Shown here: positions 34,820-45,974 of the stretch, one piece after another | How the letters are laid out: each line of letters begins with the position of its first letter | Position numbering within the stretch: the first letter of the stretch is position 1 | Origin: Ascidia mentula | Lineage: Eukaryota > Chordata > Ascidiacea > Phlebobranchia > Ascidiidae | NCBI GenBank assembly: GCA_947561715.1 | Contig: OX387198.1 | Location: forward strand, 15,376,001-15,440,000 | DNA length: 64,000 nucleotides | Direction of reading: 5' to 3' | Notes under the pieces: generated by a model | Database searches by the model: none | Seen by the model: the letters and a program-made list of their open reading frames with translations, nothing else | Told to the model about the DNA's origin: nothing | Translations under genes and position numbers: made by a program

Positions 34820-35823
34820 CTAACTGGACTGTTGTGCAACATTAAACTCCATGGCAAAATTCGCAAATAATACACTGTTTATTTCCTTCATGTACACCTC
34901 CACAAGCTCTGCAGGTTTTTCTCTTAATTGTGCCACCACAAATTTACCGAAGTGGTCTCGTCGATCTAATTTCCTTTCCTGGAGTTCTGCAAGATGACTT
35001 GAGCTTTGCCTTAAATAATTTAGCATCTCTGTCTGCAAAACAGAAACATTACTGATTTTAGTTTTTATTCATAATATCATGAACTAAAGCATAGGCTTGA
35101 GCATACCTGTACTTTCTGTTTGTCTGTTTTTTTTCTTTTGCAACTTGGTTCTTCTGGTTGAGTTGCATTTGCAGGCATGTCTGCAGTAGCAGCATCAGAA
35201 GAAAATGAATTATCTTCTCTGGTACTTTCAATCCTCTTTAAATATTATAAACCAAAAATATAACTTCTTTCATGGTAATGAGCAAAAGTGCTGCAATAAT
35301 GAAAGACACACTTGAACATTATAAGCATAAACATTTAACATACTGACCAGGGTTGTCGAAAAAAGACTGGGGAGAACTACTGTCATCAGCAAAGTTGTCT
35401 ACAGATCTACATAAACAGGAAGAACAATAAATCCTTTTTATTACTACATACCATCCACATACCCTCTATGCTTGATATAACTATCCAAAAATGATAGTTG
35501 GTTGTAATATGGCCATCTCTCTGGCGGGAGGGTACCAGACCCACTTGGAGCTCCAGTGTTTTTTTTGTGTTTTTTACCATATGCTGTTCGCAGCGTACGC
35601 CAACGCTTTTGACACTGGTCAACTGAAAGTAAAAATCAATTTAGTAATTATTTTTGTAATAAGATGCAAACTTACCAGTAGAGTTTAATTCCTGGGCAAT
35701 GTTTCTCCATGCAGAATCTGTTTTGCCTCTAATTTTGTGGTCTGGGTGACATGGGTTGAAAATTAGATTAGCTTGAGACACAAGGTCAATAAGCTTCATA
35801 TTAAAACTTTGTTCAATATCCAT
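34820..35823 (-). CDS. MADF-domain (Myb/SANT-like) DNA-binding protein
   Basis: Five exons on the minus strand: 35676-35823, 35452-35622, 35344-35398, 35107-35233, 34820-35032; 237 residues with consistent phases. Residues 1-49 (MDIEQSFNMKLIDLVSQANL, then HPDHKIRGKTDSAWRNIAQEL) and exon 2 (VDQCQKRWRTLRTAYGKKHK, then ERWPYYNQLSFLDSYI) together form a full MADF domain, a Myb-like trihelix that binds DNA. A linker rich in D, S and N leads to CKRKKTDKQK, a likely nuclear signal. The C-terminal helical part (about residues 168-237) is placed like the BESS motif of MADF-BESS regulators, though the match is weak. It could be a host transcription regulator or a domesticated accessory gene of a Harbinger-type transposon; no transposase is seen nearby. 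The acceptor-like TTCTAG at 35840 just before the ATG fits a trans-spliced or 5' UTR junction. Confidence 0.85.
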
Positions 35824-35839
35824 TGTACTGCACTACTTC

Positions 35840-36410
35840 CTAGAATAACTTGATGTGAAAAGAAATAGAAACTGTCAAATCATAAATTGATGGTTAAGGC
35901 ACTGCAATTTAGCAAAAACTGCCAGCTTGAATTAAGGAAAGAAGTAAATACTTTCTTTTAGCATTCCATGCACCCAAATATTTCTGAACATTAAAATGAT
36001 AGCTTTATAAATACTTAAATAAGATATATATAGGTTACTCTCACTTAATCACTACCTTTCACTCCCAGATAAACTTTCATACAGAACATATGCTTCAATT
36101 GTGGAATGTAGATTAAGCAAGGTTTCAAAGCAAACGTCATCCATTGCAGCACACTTGTTACAAACTTCAATCTTTTTAAGTATAGGGCTACAATAATTTA
36201 ATACCTGCTACTGGGTGCATGGAAAATGAGCTGTAATATATAGCTAGCCCAGGCAGAAAAAAGGTCATTTTAATTTGGTCAGCATAGCAGTATCCCGCTG
36301 CTGTAACGTCCACATGGGAGCTTTGTTGCTTTCAAGGCACCATTTTCTCACGCACAAAACCCAGTAATTTGTCAAAACTGTCACATCAAACGAAACTGTG
36401 ACCCAAAATG
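35840..36410. other. Upstream region of the MADF gene
   Basis: Non-coding; presumably holds its promoter, but no motif could be supported. Confidence 0.35.
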
Positions 36411-36429
36411 TCATTTTATATCAAATTTT

Positions 36430-36625
36430 TCAACTTCGAGCCGTTCGCGGCGATGTGCGGCTGTGCGGCAAAGTAGAAGAAAATTTTCTACTTTGCCGCA
36501 GACGCCGCAAGACCAAGTCCTCGCAACCGCACATCGTCGCACAGACGCGCGACCGTCGCAGTGTGCATCAACCGCCGTAAGTTCGGCCGCAAGCCGCGCC
36601 GTACCCGCAAGGGTGTATGTGTGCA
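36430..36625. mobile_element. GC-rich foldback element
   Basis: A GC-rich island in AT-rich flanks. Its core, 36465-36499, is a near-perfect palindrome (GCGGCAAAGTAGAA facing its reverse complement). A second pair of arms lies outside it (GATGTGCGG at 36452-36460 and CCGCACATC at 36527-36535). Nested arms of this kind suggest a foldback or MITE-type DNA element. Clear target-site duplications were not found, so the ends are approximate. Confidence 0.5.
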
Positions 36626-38339
36626 TCGGGCTTTACTGGCATCTTATTCAACTTATTCAAATAGAATCAGGATAAAATTTAGTTGTTTCTTAACACAACA
36701 AAAGTTTAACTACAGTACAATTTCATCCTTTCACCCTACAAATACGTCGTCCTAAAGACAAGCACATGTGCGGATGAATACCAAGAGCTTTACTAGTTAA
36801 GGGTGAACGTTAATTCTCGCTGTAACAGCCATGTTATATCATCAACAAAATTCCATGCGTACGTGCGTAAAATCAAGCATGTTCGATCGCGTCAGATGGC
36901 CTTGCGTTAACGCATGGTTCGAAAGTTTCGGACGTTACGCACTCTGTGTAAAGACGCCGTCGGAAGGCGAAGTTTTTACGCGCGTATACGCATACGGACG
37001 ATAACGCACCGAAACGGATCCTGTGCACAGCCACCATCAACCGTTTTGTATCGCCAGCAATTTCACCAATCAGCAAGCCATATATCTGTCACGCCTACAA
37101 AGTCACTCAGGCATGTCAAATCGAAAGATACTGGATTACAAAGAAATTGTTCAAATACATGCTTGTAATCAAGATATATGTGCGTTGGTATTTGTATGTC
37201 GCGAACCAAGGAGAGAATGTTTCTTGTTGCAAAACAGTCACTTGATTATTCTGGTTGACCAATCAAGCGTGTTAGTCGACGAAATAGGCTCTCCCGTTAT
37301 GTACGTGACGTGTTGTGGCTTTTGGCTAAGTCGATTTGATTCACATATGCAGTTGAGTTGAAAATATGTCCAGAGATCGTGCTGTTTTTTTTCGCCTTAA
37401 GCGAATAATGCACAATTAAGCATAGGATAACTACCAATTGCGCCGAAAGGACATGTGAGTCATGCAGGGAATTAAAATTAATGTTCAACAACCTTTGAGG
37501 TGTACGCAGTCCACTTCCAGCGGAGATGTTAACATAGTTTTTGCGCATTATTTATGTAGGGCCGGGTTAGTATCAGTCAACAAACGCTTTGTTATTGTTT
37601 CCGTTTTCCAAAGTCCTTCCGTCACTGGTACATGACTCCTATCTGTGTATATTACATGCGAAAGCTTGTTACAAAAATCACTCCATGCGAGACAACTGTC
37701 GTGACACAGAGCAAAAAAAACACTACCAGCATCAGTCAAGCGTGGAGTTTGGCGAGCACATCTAGTTGATTTTGTTCTTCGTAGCACATCTTTAATATCA
37801 TTGTCCCATTATAACCGAGATACTCAGACCTCATGCTGCGCAATGCCTTTAAGAATAGCATGTGACGTAACAAAGACGCTTGTTTTATGATTACGTTGGT
37901 ACAGTGTGATTTTTGGTTTATCTCTAACATCCATCAGCAAGGTTAGATAACAGTTTACAATATTTTGGTGACGTAAATTAAACAATTAATATTCACTGAT
38001 ACAATTGTCAGGATATTGGTCTTTGTGCGCCGGTATAGTCAGATAGTTTTGAGTTTGTATAGATCCATCTTGCTTTAAATGTAATGAAGACAACAACTTG
38101 CAGAACCACGCAGCAAGTCTTTGAATACGATTAGATTTACGAAATCCCGTTGTCAAAGGACGAAAACACAGACAATTAAGGTTTTAGAGAAGCAAATTTC
38201 GCCGTCAATCACAGAGATATCACAACAGGGAAGAACATTACGGTCTCCTGCATTGCCCTGAAACGACAACAAAGTTCTTCTGTGTTCATCAGCTTTTCAT
38301 CAATCGGAAATATTAGCAAGGGAAGAAGGTTCAAGAGTC
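36626..38339. other. Intergenic, no gene seen
   Basis: Mostly AT-rich. The stretch 36880-37030 is rich in CG dinucleotides and contains the palindrome GCGTTAACGC near 36904. No exon could be supported. Confidence 0.35.
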
Positions 38340-39419
38340 ATGGAAAAACATGAAGAACTAACGCTGACTTCGCATCAGGAAAAGCCGTTTGTTGATATAA
38401 CAATAACAAAGGACAATGCAGTATCAGGAAATGGAAACAACAGTGCTACGACTACACCTAGGTTAAATTCCATGGATGAAGCACAAATATCTCCAACTAC
38501 TTCCACGATGGACTGGACTGGTTTGGATGAAGATACCTCTTGGGCTACTTTTCGAAATGGGTTACTTATATCTAGAAGGAAGGGGCAAGACCACACGTAC
38601 CACTATCAGTTTGTCCCACCCTCTGTACCAATTGCTATATGCTTACCAACTAAGGCAGCTCCAATTTCCAATCCCTGTAAAACTCTGCTGATGGACTCGA
38701 CAAAACCTTTACATACACAAAAGAACCATGCAGGCTCTTCAACTGATAAAACCCAGAATGGAAAGAAACTGAAGAAAAGAGACACAAGTTGTTCGATACC
38801 AAATAGTGAATCGGTTTATGCAAATCCTTCGACCAAAAGAAACGACAAAAATATTAACGTGAACACCTACAATTTGACTACCTCGCATTCAGATCTCGAG
38901 AAAAATTATGTTTGTGAAAACATAACTAACCGTACGGACCAGACTGGTAAAAATGCAAATAACGCTAACACTGAACTCGTCAAGAATAATACACCTCTCA
39001 AAAGGGAGCAACTTTCGAGTGTGATTGATACTCCTGGTGATGAACTGATCGAAAAAATCCGGAATGAAGTTGATGCTCTTCTTGAAATGGGAAAACCGGA
39101 TTACAAATTTGTGAAATCGGTTCGGGAAAGCAAACGCAAAGCAATCAAACTGGAAATAACTGGTGAGAACTTTCCCACCAAGCAAACAGCAAAACGTGGT
39201 CGGTTAAAGAAAAGATCTTTAACTCCTAACAAGTTATTCTTGGCCTTTGTAAAAGAAGAAAAACAAGAAAATTCTTTCCCCCGAGCTTCGCAAAGGTCGA
39301 CGCGACGTTCTGCTCGGTTGTCGATTTCCATGAGCAAGTTGCCAAGAATGGACTTAGTTTACCAACAGCAACTAAAGACTGCGAATCAAGAAGCGGTATT
39401 GGACAAGGTCCACGTATAA
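38340..39419 (+). CDS. Unrecognised basic nuclear-type protein with MGKPD motif
   Basis: A single exon of 359 codons from ATG 38340. The N-terminal third is polar and T/S-rich, with an aromatic stretch (TYHYQFVPPSVPIAICLP). Then come Lys/Arg clusters (KKLKKRD, and KRGRLKKRS near residue 287, a likely nuclear signal). At about residues 235-260 is VDALLEMGKPDYKFVKSV, like the endings of the proteins at 30737 and 40299. Near the C-terminus SKLPRMDLVYQQQLKTANQE resembles NKCPRTDLIYALHLRKLRQA of the gene at 44026. No known domain is recognised. The intron-poor structure and basic content match its neighbours, so it is probably part of the same local family. Confidence 0.75.
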   Translation: MEKHEELTLTSHQEKPFVDITITKDNAVSGNGNNSATTTPRLNSMDEAQISPTTSTMDWTGLDEDTSWATFRNGLLISRRKGQDHTYHYQFVPPSVPIAICLPTKAAPISNPCKTLLMDSTKPLHTQKNHAGSSTDKTQNGKKLKKRDTSCSIPNSESVYANPSTKRNDKNINVNTYNLTTSHSDLEKNYVCENITNRTDQTGKNANNANTELVKNNTPLKREQLSSVIDTPGDELIEKIRNEVDALLEMGKPDYKFVKSVRESKRKAIKLEITGENFPTKQTAKRGRLKKRSLTPNKLFLAFVKEEKQENSFPRASQRSTRRSARLSISMSKLPRMDLVYQQQLKTANQEAVLDKVHV

Positions 39420-40298
39420 AACCTTGAAAGATGAATTTCTTGTCAGGCCTTATAGTGTGCCACTTACTGATATTCTTTCCGAGCGTGGTGGAAAAATGTT
39501 TTAAAATAGTCTGCAAAGTGGAAATTTGTTGTAAGATTATTTTTATGTTATATTCATTCTCTAATTCCTTTCTTTCTTTGTTTGCAAGTGGGAACTTTTT
39601 CTTTATATTCTCATTGTATTATTTTAAACCGTTTGATATCTTTGAGAACTCATCAGGACATTAATTGAACGCAAACATATGTAGTCGTAGGCGGTATGTT
39701 TTTTGTTTATTGTAATGGTCGCTGGTGTTATCCACTTTGACAATAACCGCAACATTCTAAGGCAAAATGACCAGTCATAAAAAAATTGGTTTAGACTTTG
39801 TACACCTCTCTTCAATAACTGTAAATTTCCTACTTTTTAAAATGCGAGTGGTCTATTTTATTTTGTGTAAACGATACCCCAGGATACACCCAATACACCA
39901 TTACGATTTTTACAAATTGTTGAGATAACCAAACATTTTTGCTTGATGATTGAAAATTCATTCGCAAAGGTGTAACGAAAGCATATCAAACTGATTAGCA
40001 ATAAAATGCAATACAAATACGTTTAGAAGGTGTGCTTGTAATCCTCAGCGACACTTTTCGCAGGATTACTTTAAAACCAGCAATATCACTCAGTTGTTTT
40101 ACAGAGCATGTTGCTGTTCTCGTTGGTCTGTGCAACTTATGTAAGTGGGATTCGTATACTAAATCCATTCGCATCTCTCTGAATTTTTCCGATTGTTATT
40201 TTCGCCTTTTGTTTCAAAACTTGGTTGCATTGACAAGAATTTGTCATCAGACTTTTTTCAGCAGACCTCCGGATGAAATGGTTTCCATGCTTCCTAAT
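39420..40298. other. Spacer between convergent genes
   Basis: 3' regions of the plus-strand gene ending at 39419 and the minus-strand gene ending at 40299. No further gene seen. Confidence 0.45.
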
Positions 40299-41477
40299 TC
40301 ATTTTACCGTATTAACCTTTTGCTCGTAACCATCCATGTTTGGTAAACCCATTTCCACCATATCAATTGCTTGTTTTTGCGCTTTGATTTGCTTTTGGCG
40401 TGCGAATGTGAGTTCAAACTCTTTTTTCAACAGACAACTGTCTGTAAACTTCTGAAAAGATGTTGGTATTTTACCTGGGTGCCCCTCATTACATTTTCGT
40501 GATTTATCCATCTTCTGGACAGTTTGTTTGTATTTCAACTTTAGAGCTTGAGTTACCTTGGTCACTGTTGCCCGACGGTATTTACTTTGTTGCAACTTTG
40601 TAACAATACGATCAATAGTTTTCTGCGTCAAAGCTTTTGGCATAGAGTGCATGAACTTTTCAATAAGCAAATGTTGAGACTCTAGTTTGCGTTTTCTTGA
40701 GCTAAAACAGTGAAACATTTCTTCTACTTTCGGATCTCTCGTCAAGCGTACGAAAAGTTTCCTCAGGTGCATGCTTTTGTTTCCTTTCGAAGAGTTCGAT
40801 TGCATAGCAGAAATGGTTTCAATGTTGAAAGTTGTGCTTTTTGAAATAATTGTATCTGCCTTTGGGAAAGAACGAGTTTTTTTTAAATGAGGCAACTTTT
40901 TCTTCGACATCCTTTTTTCCGGTGAAACCAAATAATCTTCAGCGAATAGAAATTTTCCCTTTCCCAACCTCATTTTATTATGTATATCCTTGGAAAGTAA
41001 GAGTGAATGGGAAGTATTATTTGGTGCTGGTAGAGTTGCTGGATTGTTCACCCCTTGGGTCTTGGTCAGTAACTGCGACAAGGGAACTAGAACGACATGT
41101 GGGCTAGGTAGAGAAGGAAGGTTCTTTTGATTTATCCGCTTTGAATACAAGAAATTCTCGTCTGAATTGCATTTTTCTGCATGTGACAATTGCGCAATCG
41201 TTTTCCCATCCTTATCAATGCTTTCTTTTTCAGTTGCTAATTGTTTGATTTTTATGGTTTGCACTTTTTTTAGGTGTATCGTAGCTGGTGGATCAAATTG
41301 AACTTGTTTACACGAAGTCATCTGTTTTTCGTGAGTGCAGCAAGGAAACTTGAAACCGTGTTGGGAAATCTTGTTGGACGATTTCACTGATTGTGCACTG
41401 TTGGAGGAATTTGACTGATGTATTGTTACACATTTTATGATCTTTTCCGTGTAATCCTGTTTCACAAGAAACGTCAT
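40299..41477 (-). CDS. Unrecognised Lys-rich protein with C-terminal MGLPN motif
   Basis: 392 codons from the first in-frame ATG (41475-41477; MTFLVKQDYTEK). The frame is open further upstream to about 41612, and an acceptor-like CTGCCTAG near 41584 may join an unseen first exon, so the N-terminus is uncertain. The protein is rich in K, Q, S and T. The C-terminal half looks helical, with HLLIEKFMHSMPKAL and KQIKAQKQAIDMVEMGLPNM close to the end. That last stretch is like the C-terminal motif of the genes at 30737 and 38340. It is transcribed toward the gene at 38340. No known domain is seen. Confidence 0.72.
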   Translation of the reverse strand: MTFLVKQDYTEKIIKCVTIHQSNSSNSAQSVKSSNKISQHGFKFPCCTHEKQMTSCKQVQFDPPATIHLKKVQTIKIKQLATEKESIDKDGKTIAQLSHAEKCNSDENFLYSKRINQKNLPSLPSPHVVLVPLSQLLTKTQGVNNPATLPAPNNTSHSLLLSKDIHNKMRLGKGKFLFAEDYLVSPEKRMSKKKLPHLKKTRSFPKADTIISKSTTFNIETISAMQSNSSKGNKSMHLRKLFVRLTRDPKVEEMFHCFSSRKRKLESQHLLIEKFMHSMPKALTQKTIDRIVTKLQQSKYRRATVTKVTQALKLKYKQTVQKMDKSRKCNEGHPGKIPTSFQKFTDSCLLKKEFELTFARQKQIKAQKQAIDMVEMGLPNMDGYEQKVNTVK

Positions 41478-41612
41478 GTGTTTTATGAAACCAGTCTTTA
41501 TTTTATCGTGTGTCACCCAGTAAGATTTTTTTACACTTTTGAAATGTTGATCAGACAATTTTGCGGAATATTGCCTGACACCTAGGCAGCAATATTCTCG
41601 TAAATTTCTATG

Positions 41613-44014
41613 CCATTAAGAAGGGGGAGATTATCATTAATGTTCTAATTGCAAAGCAGCTTCATTAACAGACCGCGCAAATTGCAAATTGGATTTTTTC
41701 TTCAACGATATTTCTTGTAGTATTTTCGACCAACGCAACAACCATAGAATAATATGAAGCTTGCAGCAAGAAATGCAATCAGCATTCCGGCAAAAGAATA
41801 ACGCTTTGCACGCGTTTACACCGCAGGGTACGATACACACTGACAACACAGGGTGCAAAATTAGTAATTTGTTGCATTCCACAACACTTTCAAAACCAAG
41901 AACTGACAAACAGACTGGTCACAAACCTTGTAAATTTGCAATAACTATCATATGTATTCATTAAAGAGTTAAGTTTGTCTTCCACGCAACAATGAACGTC
42001 ATCTGTCTTTAACTATACTGTCATGAATCAGTCCAATAAGAGAAACGACTATTCCGAAAATAGTTTCGTGAAAGGAAAAACAACCAGTGTTGTGTCAAAG
42101 TTAAAGCAAGATCAACTTGTCAGTTCTTGCGAATTCCGTCATCTTTTTGCGCCGAGTGGTGTTAAAAATTAGGCATCGCGTTGGATTAGAATTACTGCAT
42201 ATACCTAAGCTTAATCGAACACTGGACTAAATCAAAAAAGTCGTCAAAAGATAAAAAAACATTTTTAAATTTCTGCCACAGACTGCATTTGTCAGTGCAT
42301 TGCACCGCGCAAGTAGCAACTATGGAAAAAATGTAAGTTGCCTTTCTGCATCTATGAACTTAGCATAACACACAGATGAATTGCTTCGCACATTTAACAA
42401 ACTAACCTCGCTCCATTATTGCTAACGATCTCTGCTTTACGTTTGGTAAATAATAACTCATATTATGGAGTCACAACCTCTCAACTGCTGGCAATTTGCA
42501 TAAACCGCGTGTAGTTAGCCAACGTAAGAGCTCGTGTACTAGAGTTCCCAAAAGCGATATAAAGTGAGGCCTTTTGTGAGAAAAGTTGCTTTGTGAGGAA
42601 ATGATCTAGTATCCTGTTACAAACAGTCCATGAGCGTCTGCAGTGTAGATATCATCAAATCCTGTTTTGACTGTATTATAGGCTACATCAGTACGTGCCT
42701 ACGAACCAACATATCATTTGTGTTTTTTATTTATATATAAACCAAAGTCGTTATTGGGCTCAATGTTACTTCCAAAATCTTTATTTTCACACTTGGAACA
42801 TACAGAAAATTGTCATTCACCAAGCACAGTTATTGTGTTATTAATATATCCAAAATATTTTCTTGTTTTTTTACCCCGCGACACTAATTAACCTACTGTT
42901 ACAAAACGCCTAGAATAAAACTGCCTGAGCATCTGGGTTCGTTAGAATTTAAGATCAACTTATCTGGAAATGAAATAGAAGAAAACCTGTATTATTGCAA
43001 CGGCCGATTGTTTTGCTGGTTTGTTAGAAGCCATTGCTGGGGTTAAAAATGTTTGAAGCTGATCGCAGGAGATATTGTAGTCCCTTCTGGACTACTTAAA
43101 GGGGTGATAAACAGTCCTAGAGGCAATTATTAAGCAATAAAGTATGATGATGACAAAATCACAAATGAGGGAGCTCCTTCACGACATTGGGCACACATTT
43201 TGTTTGATGATTCGCACAACACACCTTTAAAAAAATGAAAGCCATATTCCTGGTATAAATTGTTGCTGTGTCGAGTTAATCATGCGGTTTCACTGATGGT
43301 AACATATTGCAATTGCAATTATAATCGATTTTTGATGTTCCTCGTGAATATTCAAATAAAATCTAAATTTCCATATTTTATTGGTTGAATACATCTCTAA
43401 ACTTTGTGATGGAAATAACTTACAAACGGGATAAGATTAGGAGGAATAAAATTTTTATGTCAGTATCCAGGAAACTCAAACAGATTGCAGGCGATTAACG
43501 TAAGTATGATCTTAGCAAAACGCAGGAACGCACAATTTATACGTAAAATTATAATGACTCAAAACTATGTTACTCACAACGAGCACACGGGCGCTTTAGG
43601 GCTCAATATAATCACCACCAATCAATGTGAATGCGACAGACCCTCGTTGGAAAGAAACCAATCACCCAAATGCGTTTATTCACAGGTAAAACTATTCCTC
43701 CGGCGCAAAGTGCACGAATTCGTTTGGTAATAATTGAAAAAACGCAGCGAACACAACAGTAATTCACCTTTAATCATCATTGCTTTCAAACATTTGAAGT
43801 GGTTCGATGAAGGCAGTTTGTTCAGCACTGCGAAAGTTGAAACAAGCACCGGTTATAATATAAAATGAACAGAGTTTTGTTTTTGATATTTAAATCCATA
43901 AACTACATGTTTGTGAACTTTGCACGGGATTAACTTAGCCGACAGGCGGTTGCTTTTAATTTCAACTAAATATGAGTTAAGTAAAATATGGGGTTTAAAA
44001 ATCTATTTTTTCAG
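41613..44014. other. Intergenic, no gene seen
   Basis: 2.4 kb of AT-rich sequence. Short frames at 41.6-41.9 and 43.5-43.7 kb begin with non-ATG codons or lack protein-like content. Promoters of the two flanking, divergently oriented genes probably lie here. Confidence 0.4.
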
Positions 44015-44025
44015 ACACGTGTAAA
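44015..44025 (+). promoter_or_regulatory. Splice acceptor and short leader before the start codon
   Basis: TTTTTTCAG ends at 44014, only 11 bases before ATG 44026. This is the layout expected of a spliced-leader trans-splice site, or of a 5' UTR intron. Confidence 0.45.
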
Positions 44026-45932
44026 ATGTTTCGATATCAAGATCAAATGTATAACGGATTAAAAACGTCTTTTCGTCCGGTCGATCACTTTTCTCTGCAC
44101 GGACAAGACACAACTTTCCGTGGTCATGTTTCTATGACAACCAGTAAGTTATAGCAGATATGTGAACTTTTTTCAGTTTAGGTTGCAAGTGAAGTTATGT
44201 GTTTCTCTGTATTTGTGAAATATTTTAACGTTAGGAGCAGTTGGACGCGCTAGTGCCCCAACCCACAAGTAAACTTATATCAGGTGGATATTAATTTGCC
44301 AATTACAAAAGAGATGTTTACCTCTGGGGGCTGCTAGCACCAACTGCATCTATAATTTCAGTGTAAACTTAGTGTTACACGCTAAAATGTGTTATTTTCT
44401 GTCTGAGACAAAGTACAAACTACACAATGTTGATTTGGGCCAGCTATAGCTGTTATTTGTTTAATAGCCTGATAGCAAATATATTTTAATTAATTTATCT
44501 TTTCTCACAGTGAGCATGTAATTCTGAAATATTTTTTGAAACAAAATGTCTGTGCGTCATAAATGTTGGCAACCATTAACTTATCTTTAAATGATGTGAT
44601 CAAATCGTCATACCTTTATACGTTTACTGCATGATTTTAAACAACGTTTCACAGTTTACAACTTATTACTTGACTTTAATGAACAGCGTTTTTTAAGCAT
44701 TTTTAAATAAAATTTACGTAGCTACTTAACATTCACTTGACCTGTTATGCTTTTCCACAGAATGTCAAATGAACAACATACCAGCACATCACACATTTTT
44801 TCAACCTACCACATTCTACGAAGGCATGCTCAATACAAACGGAGCCATTCATTCGCTCCCGCAGATTAACATGCCGGGTAATTTGCTGCATCCAAACCCA
44901 GTCCTGGAGCGCAGTTGCCAGCCACCTGTAAGAAACCTATCACAATTGCCTGAAAATCACGCAATTCAATATAATTGGCAAACCCACAACTACCATCACT
45001 CTGCTCCCACTGACCGAATTTACAACAAGGTTTCTACAGGCGATCGACCGTTTGGAATGCATTCCTTGCCGCATGTTTTTGGAAGTTTTCCAACAGTTTC
45101 GAACCAGTGGCCGCAGCCTAATACAAGATGTTCCAAGTTCGTGAAACCAGTAGCTCGTGGCAAGACCCACCATAAACCGCGTTACACAGTCGATGATATT
45201 GTCATTACTTCAACTCAATCCTTAGCTAGCAGAAAAAAACCCAAAGACCCAAAGCCAATTATGAAAAAAAGGAATGCCAACTATCGAGAAAATTACACTG
45301 TGGACGACATTGTCATAGTTTCCTGCACAAGTTTGGCAGAAAGAGCTGTGAAAGAAATTAATAATAACTCAGCTCTCTTGAAACACATCAAAAGCGGATC
45401 TGGTGAACAAAATGACGTTGACAAGTTTCAGTTAAAACAAACTCTAATACAAGTGGAGCCACCACTAAAACCATTTGTGCGTTTGAAAGAAAATAATGAC
45501 GTCGTTGAAAAACGAAGATTAGATGATGATTCTGATCATGCCTGCACGAAACATATAAATAACTCACAGAAAATGTGTAAATCTATTGACATTTTTAAAC
45601 CACAAAGCGGCGCATTTACAAGCAATAATCTTCAATCTTGCGTCACAAGTGATGATTATGACGAAGATAAACCTAAGAACGCCCGAATAAAGATGAAAAG
45701 CAGCAACAAGTGTCCACGAACCGATTTAATTTACGCGCTTCACTTGCGCAAATTGAGGCAGGCGAGGCGGCGGCAAAATCTGCTCAGATACAAGCTTAAG
45801 CCTTGCAAAGTAGTATTAAGAAGATGCTTAAAAATCTACAAACCTCAAGAATGCGAAGTTATTTTAGTCGATGTGTTTAGCAAAGATTTTATGAAGAAAG
45901 AAAAAATATTACAAGTTGACTTACGATGTTAG
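44026..45932 (+). CDS. Unrecognised basic protein with repeated TVDDIVI motif
   Basis: Two exons, 44026-44143 and 44761-45932 (phase 1), about 429 residues. The N-terminal half is rich in H, N, P and Q (HHTFFQPTTF, NYHHSAPTDRI). The middle holds two copies of a short motif, RYTVDDIVITSTQSLASR (from 45180) and NYTVDDIVIVSCTSLAER (from 45291), 37 codons apart. Towards the C-terminus NKCPRTDLIYALHLRKLRQA, which resembles a stretch in the protein at 38340, runs into a very basic segment (RRRQNLLRYKLKPCKVVLRR). No signal peptide or membrane span. It may act in the nucleus given its charge. Function unknown. Confidence 0.75.
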
Positions 45933-45968
45933 TAAACGTGCTGTTGAACAAGATTATATGCCATTAGA

Positions 45969-45974
45969 AATAAA
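45969..45974 (+). terminator. Poly(A) signal candidate
   Basis: AATAAA 37 bp after the stop codon of the preceding gene. Confidence 0.5.

Noticed and set aside
36398-36755. Overlapping frames on both strands rich in R, A and C
   Set aside because: They come from the GC-rich foldback element; no frame has a start context or protein-like pattern.
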